Below, in pieces: positions 36,368 through 45,557 of a stretch of DNA of 47,459 nt (position 1 is the first letter of the stretch; each line of letters begins with the position of its first letter). Source of the DNA: Mycobacteriales bacterium. GTDB taxonomy: Bacteria; Actinomycetota; Actinomycetes; Mycobacteriales; Mycobacteriaceae. Location of the stretch: assembly GCA_012842085.1 (NCBI GenBank), contig DUTM01000014.1, positions 1 through 47,459 of the forward strand. The letters are read 5' to 3'. Both the position numbers and the translations under genes were made by a program. Under the pieces are notes generated by a model. The model had not been told where the DNA came from, made no database searches, and saw only the letters and a program-made list of their open reading frames with translations.

Positions 36368-36499
36368 ATGGACTTCAACCAGATTAAAAACAAAGCCACC
36401 GAAGCCTACAACAAGCTCGACCCCGAAAAGAAGGAAGAGCTGAAGAAGAAGGGCAAAGAAGCCGTCGACACTGTGAAAGACAAAATCACCAAGAAGTAA
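36368..36499 (+). CDS. 43-residue charged helical protein (Rv0909/MT0933 antitoxin-like)
   Basis: Starts ATG 36368 after AAGGGAA and ends TAA 36499. The product begins MDFNQIKNKATEAYNKLD and ends TVKDKITKK: Lys/Glu-rich, no Cys, one long amphipathic helix likely. Similar short proteins in actinobacteria are annotated as Rv0909-family antitoxins, often without a toxin beside them; none is visible here. It has its own ribosome site and terminator, which argues that it is real. Confidence 0.75.
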   Translation: MDFNQIKNKATEAYNKLDPEKKEELKKKGKEAVDTVKDKITKK

Positions 36500-36532
36500 C
36501 CTCCCTGCAGCACTCTTGTTGTAGACAATTGG

Positions 36533-36565
36533 CACCCTGGGGCGACTAAAGCTCCGGGGTGTTTT
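36533..36565 (+). terminator. Intrinsic terminator after the small protein gene
   Basis: CACCCTGGGG pairs with CTCCGGGGTG (10 bp with two G-T pairs), 9-base loop, then TTTT. Confidence 0.8.
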
Positions 36566-36689
36566 ATGCTAAAAGACCAAGTTAAAACCGCGCACCTTAA
36601 AACCCACCTACCCATTACCCCTCACCTACAACCCCGTCACCCCCATACGTGAATAGCCAGGGCACCAACGCCCAGGGAAGGACAGCCGC

Positions 36690-37823
36690 ATGCGGGCACT
36701 CATTATCGTCGATGTACAGCTCACCTTCTGCTCGGGAGGCGAACTCGGTGTGCCAGGAGGCCATGACGTTGCCGACCGGATCGCCGACCTCCTCCGCACG
36801 CACGCCGACGACTATGACCTCATCGTCACCACCCAAGACTGGCATATTGCGCCGGGCGACCACTTCTCCACCGAACCCGACTATGTGGACACCTGGCCGG
36901 CCCATGGGGTAGCGGGCAGCACCAACGCGGAACTGCATCCCCGGATAGTGGAGGCGCTCGCCCAGATGCAGGAAAACCATCCGGGACTGCCGTATCAGAA
37001 ACTTCTCAAAGGCCAATACGCAGCCTCCTACTCCGGCTTCGATGGGGTGAACCAGGAGGGGGAGAGCCTGGTGCAGATTCTGCGCAACCACGAGATCACC
37101 CAAGTGGATGTGGTGGGTTTGGCGCTTTCGCATTGTGTTGCGGCCACTTCCCTGGATGCGGTTCAGAATGGCTTCATCGTCAAGTTGTTCCGGGATCTTA
37201 CGCGTCCGGTCACCGTGGAGTCAGGCCTAGAGGCGGTGGAGAAACTGGAGGCTGCTGGCGTTATCTACACGCACAGCCCGCACTGGACATTCGCCTGCTA
37301 CACGGCCTCCCGCACCCCCGACAATCCGGTTTATACGGCAGCGGCTGACGAATTAGGGGAGGCACTGGGCCAGGCTGGACACTCCATTGTTTATGGCGGC
37401 GGGAACTGTGGACTGATGGGGATTGTGGCGGACGCCGCGCTGGAAACCGGAGCGAGTGTTTACGGCATTATTCCTGAGCATTTCGATGGGCATGAGGTGG
37501 AGCACCTGGAGCTCACGCGGCTGGAAAGGGTCGACACCATGGCCACCCGCAAAGCGCGGATGGCGGAACTGGCGGATTGTTTCATTGCGCTGCCGGGTGG
37601 GGTGGGCACCCTGGAAGAAATTTTTGAGGTGTGGTCGCAGCAGTATTTAGGGATGCACGCCAAACCTGTTGTTTTCTACAACACCAACGGTTATTGGGAC
37701 ACCCTATTGCAAGCGTTGGATGAGTTTGTGGAAGTTGGCACCCTGGATCGGCAACTGCGCGAAAATTTGATTGTGGTTGACAACCCCACTGACCTGCTGG
37801 AAACGCTTGGTATTGTGGCTTAA
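36690..37823 (+). CDS. Nicotinamidase-LOG fusion protein
   Basis: 377 residues, ATG 36690 with AAGGAC upstream. Residues 1-195 are a nicotinamidase/isochorismatase domain: catalytic Asp8 (IIVDVQ), metal ligands in QDWHIAPGDHF (Asp50, His52, His58) and His72, Lys107 (KGQY) and nucleophile Cys149 in GLALSHCVAATSLDA, where Ser replaces the common Asp. Residues 198-377 are a complete LOG domain (nucleoside monophosphate phosphoribohydrolase): IVYGGGNCGLMG, the signature TRKARMAELADCFIALPGGVGTLEE, and NTNGYWDTLL. The frame is continuous with no sign of error. Nicotinamidase makes nicotinate for NAD; LOG cleaves a base from ribose 5-phosphate. The pairing suggests base release followed by deamidation, which is inference. 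Confidence 0.88.
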   Translation: MRALIIVDVQLTFCSGGELGVPGGHDVADRIADLLRTHADDYDLIVTTQDWHIAPGDHFSTEPDYVDTWPAHGVAGSTNAELHPRIVEALAQMQENHPGLPYQKLLKGQYAASYSGFDGVNQEGESLVQILRNHEITQVDVVGLALSHCVAATSLDAVQNGFIVKLFRDLTRPVTVESGLEAVEKLEAAGVIYTHSPHWTFACYTASRTPDNPVYTAAADELGEALGQAGHSIVYGGGNCGLMGIVADAALETGASVYGIIPEHFDGHEVEHLELTRLERVDTMATRKARMAELADCFIALPGGVGTLEEIFEVWSQQYLGMHAKPVVFYNTNGYWDTLLQALDEFVEVGTLDRQLRENLIVVDNPTDLLETLGIVA

Positions 37824-37936
37824 AAGTACTGTCACCCAGGGGAAAGTTGCCGCTGGGAGGGTAACAGCGGAACCCTGGCAGTTGATTTAACATTGTATGG
37901 CCTTATTCGCATCCTGATAACAACCTGAATACGGTA

Positions 37937-37942
37937 TATAAC
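37937..37942 (+). promoter_or_regulatory. Candidate -10 box of the sugar importer operon
   Basis: TATAAC in an AT-rich stretch with a weak -35-like CTGATA 17 bases upstream, about 120 bases before the first gene. Confidence 0.35.
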
Positions 37943-37989
37943 GAATTGGTTCTTAATCATCGATTTACTGTGTGAACGGCCAAAGTCTT

Positions 37990-38002
37990 TTCTAGACTAG
38001 AA
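37990..38002. promoter_or_regulatory. Odd palindrome in the sugar operon leader
   Basis: TTCTAG-A-CTAGAA, a perfect 6+1+6 inverted repeat about 50 bases after the -10 candidate. GC-rich hairpins follow (around 38012-38050, GGGCG/CGCCC). An operator for a sugar-responsive repressor is possible. Confidence 0.4.
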
Positions 38003-38063
38003 GGGACTATGCCCTCCGGGGCTGCCACGGGCGCTCGCGCCGCCCGGGAGAGGATTTAATTTC

Positions 38064-39239
38064 ATGGCATCTGTGACGTTTGATTGCGCCACGTGCATTT
38101 ACCCGGACGCCATTGAGCCGAGTGTTGACTCCCTGGATCTGCACATTGCGGACGGAGAATTCCTGGTTCTAGTGGGGCCGTCGGGTTGTGGTAAATCAAC
38201 CACCCTGCGCATGTTGGCGGGCCTTGAATTTGTTGATTCGGGACGCATCTTCATCGGTGATGAGGACGTCACGATGATGGATCCCAAAGATCGGGACATT
38301 GCCATGGTGTTCCAGAACTACGCCCTCTACCCGCACATGACGGTGGCTGAGAACATGGGCTTCGCCCTCAAACTCGCCAAGAAAGACAAGGCGGAAATCC
38401 GCCAGCGGGTGGAGGAAGCGGCCGCACTTCTGGACCTCACCGAATACCTGGACCGCAAACCGAAGGCACTCTCCGGTGGCCAACGGCAACGCGTCGCCAT
38501 GGGCCGCGCCATTGTCCGCAAACCGCGTGTCTTCTTGATGGACGAACCCCTCTCCAACCTGGATGCCCGACTGCGTGTGCAAACCCGCGCCCAGATTGCC
38601 GAACTGCAACGCAACCTGGGAGTCACCACCGTCTACGTCACCCACGACCAGGTGGAAGCCATGACCATGGGCGACCGGGTGGCGGTGCTGAAAGACGGTG
38701 TCCTGCAGCAGGTGGACACCCCGCGGCGCCTCTACGACCATCCCGCCAACGCCTTCGTTGCCGGATTCATCGGTTCCCCCGCCATGAACATTATTTCCGC
38801 CCCCGTAGTGGATGGGGTGGCCCAACTGGGTGACACCCAAATACCGCTGCCGGGCGAATTCCCCGCAGGGGTGGACGGCAGCAGCGTGCAGGTGGGCTTC
38901 CGTCCGGAACGCGTCACCCGCGCCGACAAAGCCGACCATGCCCTCACTCCCGAAGATGGCACAGAAAGCCGCGCGCTGCGCGAATACCCTGTGCACCTGC
39001 TGGTGGATCTGGTGGAGGAACTAGGGTCGGAGGCTTTTGCCCACGGCCACTTCGTGACCGCACAGGGCGAACCCATTGGGGAACAGCGCATCACCACCAA
39101 AGTGGAGTGGCAGGACCCGCCTGCCCGGGGTGACATTCTGCAAGTGCTTATTTCCGAAGACAACCTCCATTTCTTCTCCACTGGTGACGAGGGCCGCGCC
39201 CTTTGGGACACTGTTGTGGAAGAAGGAGCTGCGTCATGA
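38064..39239 (+). CDS. sugC: Sugar ABC transporter ATPase (SugC/MsmK/UgpC type)
   Basis: 391 residues. ABC domain: Walker [11 protein letters not shown]-loop [10 protein letters not shown], signature [14 protein letters not shown], Walker [14 protein letters not shown]-loop YVTHDQ. The C-terminal third is the OB-fold regulatory domain of sugar importers ([25 protein letters not shown]). It energises the permeases encoded downstream. Its stop overlaps the start of the binding-protein gene (ATGA). The set resembles the trehalose importer of mycobacteria (LpqY-SugABC) and corynebacteria (Tus) in composition; the substrate is inferred. Confidence 0.9.
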   Translation: MASVTFDCATCIYPDAIEPSVDSLDLHIADGEFLVLVGPSGCGKSTTLRMLAGLEFVDSGRIFIGDEDVTMMDPKDRDIAMVFQNYALYPHMTVAENMGFALKLAKKDKAEIRQRVEEAAALLDLTEYLDRKPKALSGGQRQRVAMGRAIVRKPRVFLMDEPLSNLDARLRVQTRAQIAELQRNLGVTTVYVTHDQVEAMTMGDRVAVLKDGVLQQVDTPRRLYDHPANAFVAGFIGSPAMNIISAPVVDGVAQLGDTQIPLPGEFPAGVDGSSVQVGFRPERVTRADKADHALTPEDGTESRALREYPVHLLVDLVEELGSEAFAHGHFVTAQGEPIGEQRITTKVEWQDPPARGDILQVLISEDNLHFFSTGDEGRALWDTVVEEGAAS

Positions 39240-40504
39240 AGAAACCGCTACTCAGCCTCGCAGCCGGCGCAATGGCTGCCGTGCTCGTAGTTTCCGGCTG
39301 CTCCAAGAGTGCTTATGAGGATGCCGCCCGCGCCGCCCAACAGCACCTGAATGATCGCGGCCCCATCACTTTCGCGATGGGCAAAAACGACATTGCGAAA
39401 CTCCGCCCCGTGGTGCAGCGCTGGAACGCCCAGAAACCCAACGAGCAGGTCACCCTCCACGAACTAGCCGGTGAGGCCGACTCGCAGCGCGACACCCTCG
39501 TGCAGGCGCTGCAAGCCCGCTCCGCCGAATTCGATGTGATGGCGCTGGACGTTATCGACACCGCCAGTTTTGCTGCCCACCACTGGCTGCAACCCCTCAC
39601 CGGGGAGATGGCAGTGGACATGACGAAACTGCTGCCCGCCACTGTGGAATCCGCCACCTACGCCGGCACCGTCTACGCCACCCCCCAAAACACCAACGGG
39701 CAGCTCCTCTTCTACCGCAAGGACCTCATCAAAAAGCCACCCAGCACCTGGGCGGAACTGGTGGACTCCTGCAAGATTGCCGAACGCGAAAAAATCGACT
39801 GCCTGGTCACCCAACTGAAACAGTACGAAGGGCTCACCGTCAACGCCTCCATCTTTATTAACGGCTGGGGTGGCCAAATTGTGGGGGCTGACGGCTTCAC
39901 CCCCACCGTCAACACCAGCGCCTCCCGTGACGGACTCCGCGCCATGGTGGACGCCTACCAGAATGGGGTCATTGCGAAACGCACCATCGCCTTCACCGAG
40001 GAACAAACCAACCTCGCATTCGTGGGAGGCGAAGCCCTCTACGCCATCAACTGGCCCTACATGTACGAAAACGCGGCCAACTCGGAAGACTCCAAAGTGA
40101 AGGGCAAGTTCGCAGTAGCCCCACTGGTCGGCAAGGACCGCATAGGTGCCTCCACCCTCGGTGGATACAACAATGCGATCAACGTCTACTCGGAGCATAA
40201 AGCCACCGCCCGGGATTTCATCGAGTTCATTACTAAGCGCGAAAACCAGTTGAGTTTCGCCGAGAACTCCTTCCCGCCGGTGCTCACCAGCATCTACGAC
40301 GACCGTGATCTGATTCGGGACCACCCCTACCTGCCCGCACTGAAACGCGTGCTGGAGAATGCGGTGCCACGCCCCGTCAGCCCCTACTATCCGGCCATAT
40401 CGAAAGCCATCCAAGACAATGTCTACGCTGCTCTGCAAGGCAATAAGACTGTCGTGGAAGCTACCGAGGATATGACCACTGCGATTGAAGTTGCGGAGAA
40501 TTAG
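39236..40504 (+). CDS. lpqY: Sugar ABC transporter binding lipoprotein (LpqY-like)
   Basis: 422 residues from ATG 39236 (AAGGAG upstream, ATGA overlap with the ATPase gene). Lipobox VVSGC with Cys22. Family 1 solute-binding protein: [59 protein letters not shown] and [18 protein letters not shown]. It captures the sugar outside the membrane. Trehalose recycled from mycolate chemistry is the likely substrate by analogy; another di- or oligosaccharide cannot be excluded. Confidence 0.85.
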   Translation: MKKPLLSLAAGAMAAVLVVSGCSKSAYEDAARAAQQHLNDRGPITFAMGKNDIAKLRPVVQRWNAQKPNEQVTLHELAGEADSQRDTLVQALQARSAEFDVMALDVIDTASFAAHHWLQPLTGEMAVDMTKLLPATVESATYAGTVYATPQNTNGQLLFYRKDLIKKPPSTWAELVDSCKIAEREKIDCLVTQLKQYEGLTVNASIFINGWGGQIVGADGFTPTVNTSASRDGLRAMVDAYQNGVIAKRTIAFTEEQTNLAFVGGEALYAINWPYMYENAANSEDSKVKGKFAVAPLVGKDRIGASTLGGYNNAINVYSEHKATARDFIEFITKRENQLSFAENSFPPVLTSIYDDRDLIRDHPYLPALKRVLENAVPRPVSPYYPAISKAIQDNVYAALQGNKTVVEATEDMTTAIEVAEN

Positions 40505-40506
40505 CA

Positions 40507-41508
40507 ATGACGACTGCAGTGAAAGAGCGCGAACCGGTGGTGAAGCACAAACGGCCCAACCCCCGGCGAAAAATAGTGCTGCTGCTCGCGCCGGCACTCA
40601 TCCTGATCGGCGTTATTATCCTCTACCCGCTGCTCAGCGGCGTGGCCCTCTCCTTCAACTCCGATCCGGTCCTCAACAAATCCAATGGCTTCTTCTACCC
40701 GGGTGGCTTCATTGGGCTGGACAACTACACCTACTGGCTCACCCAAACCTGCTCCACCGGCACCCAAGAGGTGGCTTGCCCTCCGGGCACCATCGCCAAC
40801 GACTTCTGGCCTGCACTCGGCAACACCCTCTTCTTTACGGTGGTGACGGTAGCGCTGGAGACCGTGCTGGGTATTGGTATGGCGCTGGTTATGGCGCAGA
40901 ACTTCCGCGGCCGTGGCCTGCTGCGCGCCGCCGTGCTGGTTCCGTGGGCCATCCCCACTGCCATCACCGCCAAACTGTGGTCCTTCCTCTTCGCACCGGA
41001 AGGCATCGTCAACAGTATCCTGGGGACGAATATTGCCTGGACAACAGATCCGTGGGCAGCCCGTTTCTCCATTGTTTTGGCGGATGTGTGGAAAACCACG
41101 CCATTTATGGCGCTACTTATTTTGGCCGGCCTGCAAATGATCCCCAAGGAACTTTATGAGGCGGCGCGTGTGGACGGTGCCAATGCGTGGCAGCGGTTCA
41201 CCCGCATTACCCTGCCGCTGGCCAAGGGAGCCATTGTGGTGGCGGTGCTGTTCCGCATGCTGGATGCACTGCGCATGTACGACCTGCCCTACATCATGGT
41301 GGGACCCAACCCGGATTCCCCGACGGCCACCGTGTCGCAGCTGGTGGTGGCGGCCATTCGCCAAGACCAGGTGAATAGTGCTTCGGCGCTTTCCACCATG
41401 ATCTTCCTGCTGATCTTCGCCATTGCCCTCTTCTTTGTGAAGGTGTTGGGCGCCAGGATCGGGGCGGGCCAAGTTCCCCGCGATGAAGAAGTAGCGGAGG
41501 AGGCGTAA
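40507..41508 (+). CDS. sugA: Sugar ABC transporter permease (SugA type)
   Basis: 333 residues, six membrane segments. MalF-like order: KIVLLLAPALILIGVIILYPLL, a large outer loop with a Cys pair (QTCSTGTQEVACPPG), and the ATPase-contact EAA loop ELYEAARVDGANAWQRFTRITLPL. Starts two bases after the binding-protein stop. Confidence 0.9.
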   Translation: MTTAVKEREPVVKHKRPNPRRKIVLLLAPALILIGVIILYPLLSGVALSFNSDPVLNKSNGFFYPGGFIGLDNYTYWLTQTCSTGTQEVACPPGTIANDFWPALGNTLFFTVVTVALETVLGIGMALVMAQNFRGRGLLRAAVLVPWAIPTAITAKLWSFLFAPEGIVNSILGTNIAWTTDPWAARFSIVLADVWKTTPFMALLILAGLQMIPKELYEAARVDGANAWQRFTRITLPLAKGAIVVAVLFRMLDALRMYDLPYIMVGPNPDSPTATVSQLVVAAIRQDQVNSASALSTMIFLLIFAIALFFVKVLGARIGAGQVPRDEEVAEEA

Positions 41509-41510
41509 CC

Positions 41511-42383
41511 ATGAGTGACTCCACAAAAACCACCCAGCCCCCCAAGAATAAACGGCCCAAGGCCGGCAGCATCGCCATCTATGTGGCTGCTGTGCTCATT
41601 ATGCTGTGGGGTTTGCTGCCCTTCTACTGGATGCTGGTGACGGCCTTCCGGAAGAAAGACTTCACCTTCTCCACGGTGCCCTTCCCGACCCACCTCACTT
41701 TGGACAACTTCCGGGAAGCACTCTCCACCGAATTCGGGAACAACTTCCTGCGCGCCATCGGCAACAGCCTGATCATTTCGCTCACCACCACACTGATTGC
41801 AGTGGCGGTGGGTGTGTTTGCGGCCTATGCGTTGTCGCGCTACGAATTCCGCGGCAAATATGTGGTGTTGGGCGTTATTATGGGCGCTTCCATGTTCCCC
41901 AGCATTGCTCTGGTGACCCCACTCTTCCAGCTCTTCACCGATATTGGGTTGCGCGGCTCCTACTGGGCGCTGATCATCCCCAATATTTCGTTCGCACTGC
42001 CGCTCACCATCTACACGCTCACATCTTTCGTGGATGAATTGCCGTGGGAGTTGGAGCAGGCAGCGCGAGTGGATGGCTGCACCCGCGGCCAGGCCTTCCG
42101 CAAGGTCATGCTGCCGCTGGCCGCACCCGCTGTTTTCACCACCGCCATCCTGGCTTTCATCATGTCCTGGAACGAGTTCCTGTTGGCGCAGCAGCTCTCC
42201 ACAGTCAGCACAGAGCCGGTGACGGTAGCTATCGCCCGCTTCACGGGTGGCAACGCCTTTGAATATCCCTACGCCACCGTGATGGCTGCCGGTGCCCTAG
42301 TGACCGTACCGCTCGTTATTATGGTGCTTATTTTCCAGCGCAAGATTATCGCTGGCCTCACCTCCGGCGGCGTCAAAGAATAG
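41511..42383 (+). CDS. sugB: Sugar ABC transporter permease (SugB type)
   Basis: 290 residues, six membrane segments, MalG-like. EAA loop: ELEQAARVDGCTRGQAFRKVMLPLAAP; typical AYALSRYEFRGK and SWNEFLLA. Starts two bases after the partner permease and pairs with it. Confidence 0.9.
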   Translation: MSDSTKTTQPPKNKRPKAGSIAIYVAAVLIMLWGLLPFYWMLVTAFRKKDFTFSTVPFPTHLTLDNFREALSTEFGNNFLRAIGNSLIISLTTTLIAVAVGVFAAYALSRYEFRGKYVVLGVIMGASMFPSIALVTPLFQLFTDIGLRGSYWALIIPNISFALPLTIYTLTSFVDELPWELEQAARVDGCTRGQAFRKVMLPLAAPAVFTTAILAFIMSWNEFLLAQQLSTVSTEPVTVAIARFTGGNAFEYPYATVMAAGALVTVPLVIMVLIFQRKIIAGLTSGGVKE

Positions 42384-42402
42384 TAGGGGCTGACGGAACA
42401 CT

Positions 42403-42645
42403 ATGGCCAAAAAATTTAGTCGCCGGGAACGGGTGAAGGATCCTGGTCGCCGTCGACAAGGTACCCGTCAACGTCTGGAGATGGGGATGGGCCTCTTTGG
42501 GGCGATTGCCCTGTTCGCTTTTGCCATGGTGGTGTTGGGCGGATTCCAAAGCGGGGGAAGCGGGATTCTGCCCAGCGTCATTATTTTTATTGTTGCGGGC
42601 ATAGTTTTCATTATTTTGGCTATTAAATGGCGAAAGCTCGGTTGA
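42403..42645 (+). CDS. Small membrane protein, last gene of the sugar operon
   Basis: 80 residues. A strongly basic N-terminus (KKFSRRERVKDPGRRRQGTRQR) precedes two hydrophobic segments (about 29-45 and 54-74). It lies 19 bases after the second permease and before the operon terminator. Small membrane proteins accompany the corynebacterial trehalose importer, so a link to the transporter is possible. Function unknown. Confidence 0.7.
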   Translation: MAKKFSRRERVKDPGRRRQGTRQRLEMGMGLFGAIALFAFAMVVLGGFQSGGSGILPSVIIFIVAGIVFIILAIKWRKLG

Positions 42646-42705
42646 GAAATATCTGCGAGCCTTTTGGAGAGCTAGCTAAAAATCCGCAAATATTTTAGAG
42701 AAGTA

Positions 42706-42746
42706 GCTGGCTGTGTGAGTTTTTCCACACGGCCAGCCACTTTTTT
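42706..42746 (+). terminator. Intrinsic terminator of the sugar operon
   Basis: GCTGGCTGTGTG pairs with CACACGGCCAGC (12 bp, one G-T), 8-base loop, then CACTTTTTT. Confidence 0.88.
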
Positions 42747-42832
42747 GGACGTATTTTGGGCTAGCGTGTTAACCATAACGATTCACAATCATGCTCCCTC
42801 CCCGACGGAGATGGTGAAAGGAGTGGATGGTA

Positions 42833-44023
42833 ATGTCTCACGGCATTATTCGAACCGCTAGTAAAAAATTGGCTGCCGTTCTTCTCTCCGGCACCCTGGT
42901 AGTAACTGGCGCTGTTGCAGGTGCTCCGGTAGCTTCTGCGAAATCTCTTGAAAGCGCCTTTTCGAGCAATTCCTCGCTTGCGCAAGCCGCCCGGCAATTA
43001 AAGAACGTGCCGGGATTCAAGGATGTCACCGCCGAGGAATACCAAGCCAACAGGAATCGCGAAGCGAACCAGCAGGCCGCCCGGCTGCGCGTCATCAACA
43101 ACCGCCGCACTATTTTTGGTGTGAACCGTGTGGGCACGGATCCCATTGCAGAAATGTTGGCGCACGTGTCTGCGGAAGTGTTCCGCGACTGGCAAAGCCG
43201 CAACCTGTGGGAAACCAAAGCCCCGCACTCTCAAGAAGGGAAGTGCCTGATACGCACCCGTACCACTAGGGGACTGTTTAAGCAGGAGTACTGCTACCGT
43301 CCCTTTGTTATTCGCAACTCGCCAGTTCGCCCCTTCGACTACTGGGTGGATCGAGTGTCGTTTGGCGAACGTCTCTTCTCGGAGCGAGTAGTGTCCATGG
43401 GTATTTCGGGAGCTCCCCGCAACGTCTCCCTCATCGGCAATATGCGCGACCTGGTCGTCGTGGTGCTGAAGACGGAGGAACCGCGCGCCGGTTGGGTTAA
43501 CGACAAGCCCTGGGATACGGCCTTGCTCCGAATTCTGGTGAATGTTGCCCAACAGTGGCAGCAGGAAGATGGCTCGGATCCCGAGCAGCAAACGGCCAAT
43601 GCAGCCCTGGATGTGGTGAAGACTGCGGTTTTATTACCGATCTACCAAGTGTCGCTGCAACAAGCCTTTAATGCCCATGGGGTACCTGTTGGGGTGTCCC
43701 CGTCGGTACGTGCACAGATGTGGTCTGATTCGCTTGCCGCAACAGTGCAGGCACGCCTCGAAAGAGACAATATTACCCCCGAAAGGGTGGCTTTTGAGAT
43801 GGCGCAATTGCCACTAACGATGAATGTGCATAAATCACAAAATCAGTGGAGTCCTTTCGTCCAGCATATTTTTGTGACACCCACACTAATTGATCCATTC
43901 ACTGTTTTCCGCAATATTAACGCAGGTGACACCCTATTTAGGGAGAAGCATTCGAAGTTCGGAGTGACTGCGCTGCGGCTTAATAATGGCAATATTATGT
44001 GGTTCGTTGTGTCGCAAAAGTGA
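42833..44023 (+). CDS. Secreted protein of unknown function
   Basis: 396 residues from ATG 42833, preferred to ATG 42827 because AAAGGAG (42817-42823) is then at 9 bases. Signal peptide with cleavage after ASA near residue 35. The mature chain is alpha/beta mixed with two Cys about 20 residues apart (GKCLIRT, QEYCYRP), a repeated Arg/Asn/Gln-rich first helix and a closing KFGVTALRLNNGNIMWFVV that resembles the last strands of CAP proteins. I do not recognise the family. Own promoter region after the sugar-operon terminator. Confidence 0.72.
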   Translation: MSHGIIRTASKKLAAVLLSGTLVVTGAVAGAPVASAKSLESAFSSNSSLAQAARQLKNVPGFKDVTAEEYQANRNREANQQAARLRVINNRRTIFGVNRVGTDPIAEMLAHVSAEVFRDWQSRNLWETKAPHSQEGKCLIRTRTTRGLFKQEYCYRPFVIRNSPVRPFDYWVDRVSFGERLFSERVVSMGISGAPRNVSLIGNMRDLVVVVLKTEEPRAGWVNDKPWDTALLRILVNVAQQWQQEDGSDPEQQTANAALDVVKTAVLLPIYQVSLQQAFNAHGVPVGVSPSVRAQMWSDSLAATVQARLERDNITPERVAFEMAQLPLTMNVHKSQNQWSPFVQHIFVTPTLIDPFTVFRNINAGDTLFREKHSKFGVTALRLNNGNIMWFVVSQK

Positions 44024-44137
44024 TGAAAAACACTCTGGTTTTGGCTAAGAATTAGCTAAGAGAACATGCGAGTGTAAAGCAGTTACATTAAGCTGGAAGT
44101 TACTTACAAAGTACTGCGCACAATAATCAGTACTCCC

Positions 44138-44175
44138 GCATCAGTGGCCGCCTTCGGAAAGGCGGCCACTGATGC
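44138..44175 (+). terminator. Strong hairpin downstream of the unknown secreted protein
   Basis: A perfect 17-bp stem GCATCAGTGGCCGCCTT/AAGGCGGCCACTGATGC with loop CGGA. Only ATTTG follows, so the T run is missing. It lies 115 bases after the stop codon at 44023. Confidence 0.7.
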
Positions 44176-44234
44176 ATTTGCAGCATTGTCCAGAAGCTCC
44201 GTTTCCATGAGCTTCCAATAAATAACAAAATCCT

Positions 44235-44276
44235 AAAAAGCAGTGGCGAGTAAGCGCAAACTTACTCGCCACTGCT
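44235..44276 (-). terminator. Intrinsic terminator of ino1
   Basis: A perfect 16-bp stem (44239-44254 with 44261-44276, core AGCAGTGGCGAGTAAG), 6-base loop; on the minus strand TTTT follows. It is 60 bases after the ino1 stop. Confidence 0.88.
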
Positions 44277-44335
44277 CTATCCGTTATTTACTTATAGCGG
44301 CGGTGTCTCGTTACAGTACATCGCTCTGCGAATGC

Positions 44336-45484
44336 TTAGGCGCGCCAATCCTCGGGGGATTCGCCAGCCTTCCACACGGAAGCCTCAGTGAGGTCGGTGG
44401 GCCATTCTTCGCCCTTCTCGATGTAGTCCTCGACGGCGCGACGAGCCCGGTCATCCGGCAGCTGGCGCGGAGGAGACTTCATGAAGTAGGAGGAGGGTGC
44501 CCACACCGGTCCGCCAATGCCGCGATCCAAAGCCAGCTTGGCGGCACGGATGGCGTCAATGATGATGCCGGCCGAGTTGGGGGAGTCCCACACTTCCAGC
44601 TTGTATTCGAGGTTCAGGGGCACGTCGCCGAAGGTGGTGCCTTCCAAGCGGACGTAAGCCCACTTGCGGTCATCTAGCCACTCGACATGGTCGGAGGGTC
44701 CGATGTGGACGTCACGGTCCGCCATGGGGTGCGGCACGATGGAGGTGACGGCACGCGTCTTGGAGATCTTCTTGGATTCCAAACGGTCGCGTTCCAGCAT
44801 ATTCATGAAGTCCATGTTGCCGCCCACGTTCAGCTGGGAGGTGCGGTCCAGGCGCACGCCGCGCTCTTCGAAGAGGCGTGCCATGACGCGGTGGGTAATG
44901 GTGGCACCCACCTGGGACTTAATGTCGTCACCCACGATCGGAACACCAGCGTCGGTGAATTTTTGCGCCCACTCGGGGTCAGAGGCAATGAAGACCGGCA
45001 GCGCGTTGACGAAAGCTACCCCGGCATCAATGCAGCACTGGGCGTAGTATTTGTCTGCTTCTTCAGAGCCCACCGGGAGGTAGGAGACGAGGACGTCAGT
45101 TTTGGTGTCTTTCAGAACCTGCACCACGTCGACGGGGTCTGCGGTGGATTCTTCGGCAACTTCCTTGTAGTACTTGCCGAAGCCGTCAAGGGTGGGTCCA
45201 CGCTGTACTTTGACGCCAGTTTCGGGAACGTCACTGAACTTGATGGTGCAGTTGAGGCCATTCCACATTGCTTCGTTGATGTCCAGACCAACCTTGGTCT
45301 TGTCCACGTCGAAGCAAGCTGACCACTCAATATCGTTGATGTGGTAGCCACCGAACACGACGTGCATAAGGCCCGGTACGGTGTCTTCTGGCTTAGCGTC
45401 CTTGTAGTACTCGATGCCCTGCACCAAAGACGATGCACAGTTGCCGAGGCCTACAATGGCGACGCGAATTTTGTTATCCGCCAC
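44336..45484 (-). CDS. ino1: Inositol-3-phosphate synthase
   Basis: 382 residues from GTG 45484 with AAGGAGT upstream. Converts glucose 6-phosphate to inositol 3-phosphate with NAD, the entry to phosphatidylinositol, PIMs and mycothiol. Visible: NAD-binding [53 protein letters not shown] and the [10 protein letters not shown] region; the length is that of the archaeal/actinobacterial type. It lies 73 bases after the PadR gene on the same strand. Confidence 0.96.
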   Translation of the reverse strand: MADNKIRVAIVGLGNCASSLVQGIEYYKDAKPEDTVPGLMHVVFGGYHINDIEWSACFDVDKTKVGLDINEAMWNGLNCTIKFSDVPETGVKVQRGPTLDGFGKYYKEVAEESTADPVDVVQVLKDTKTDVLVSYLPVGSEEADKYYAQCCIDAGVAFVNALPVFIASDPEWAQKFTDAGVPIVGDDIKSQVGATITHRVMARLFEERGVRLDRTSQLNVGGNMDFMNMLERDRLESKKISKTRAVTSIVPHPMADRDVHIGPSDHVEWLDDRKWAYVRLEGTTFGDVPLNLEYKLEVWDSPNSAGIIIDAIRAAKLALDRGIGGPVWAPSSYFMKSPPRQLPDDRARRAVEDYIEKGEEWPTDLTEASVWKAGESPEDWRA

Positions 45485-45557
45485 GATAACTCCTTAGCTG
45501 TAGTTAATACGGATGTTGTGTAGTTGTTAATCCACTCGCGGTACAGGAGCCCTGAGT

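Larger units (their letters stand above)
44024..44335. other. Intergenic region between convergent genes, two strong hairpins
   Basis: 312 bases holding the two hairpins listed separately and nothing else that I can support. Confidence 0.7.
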
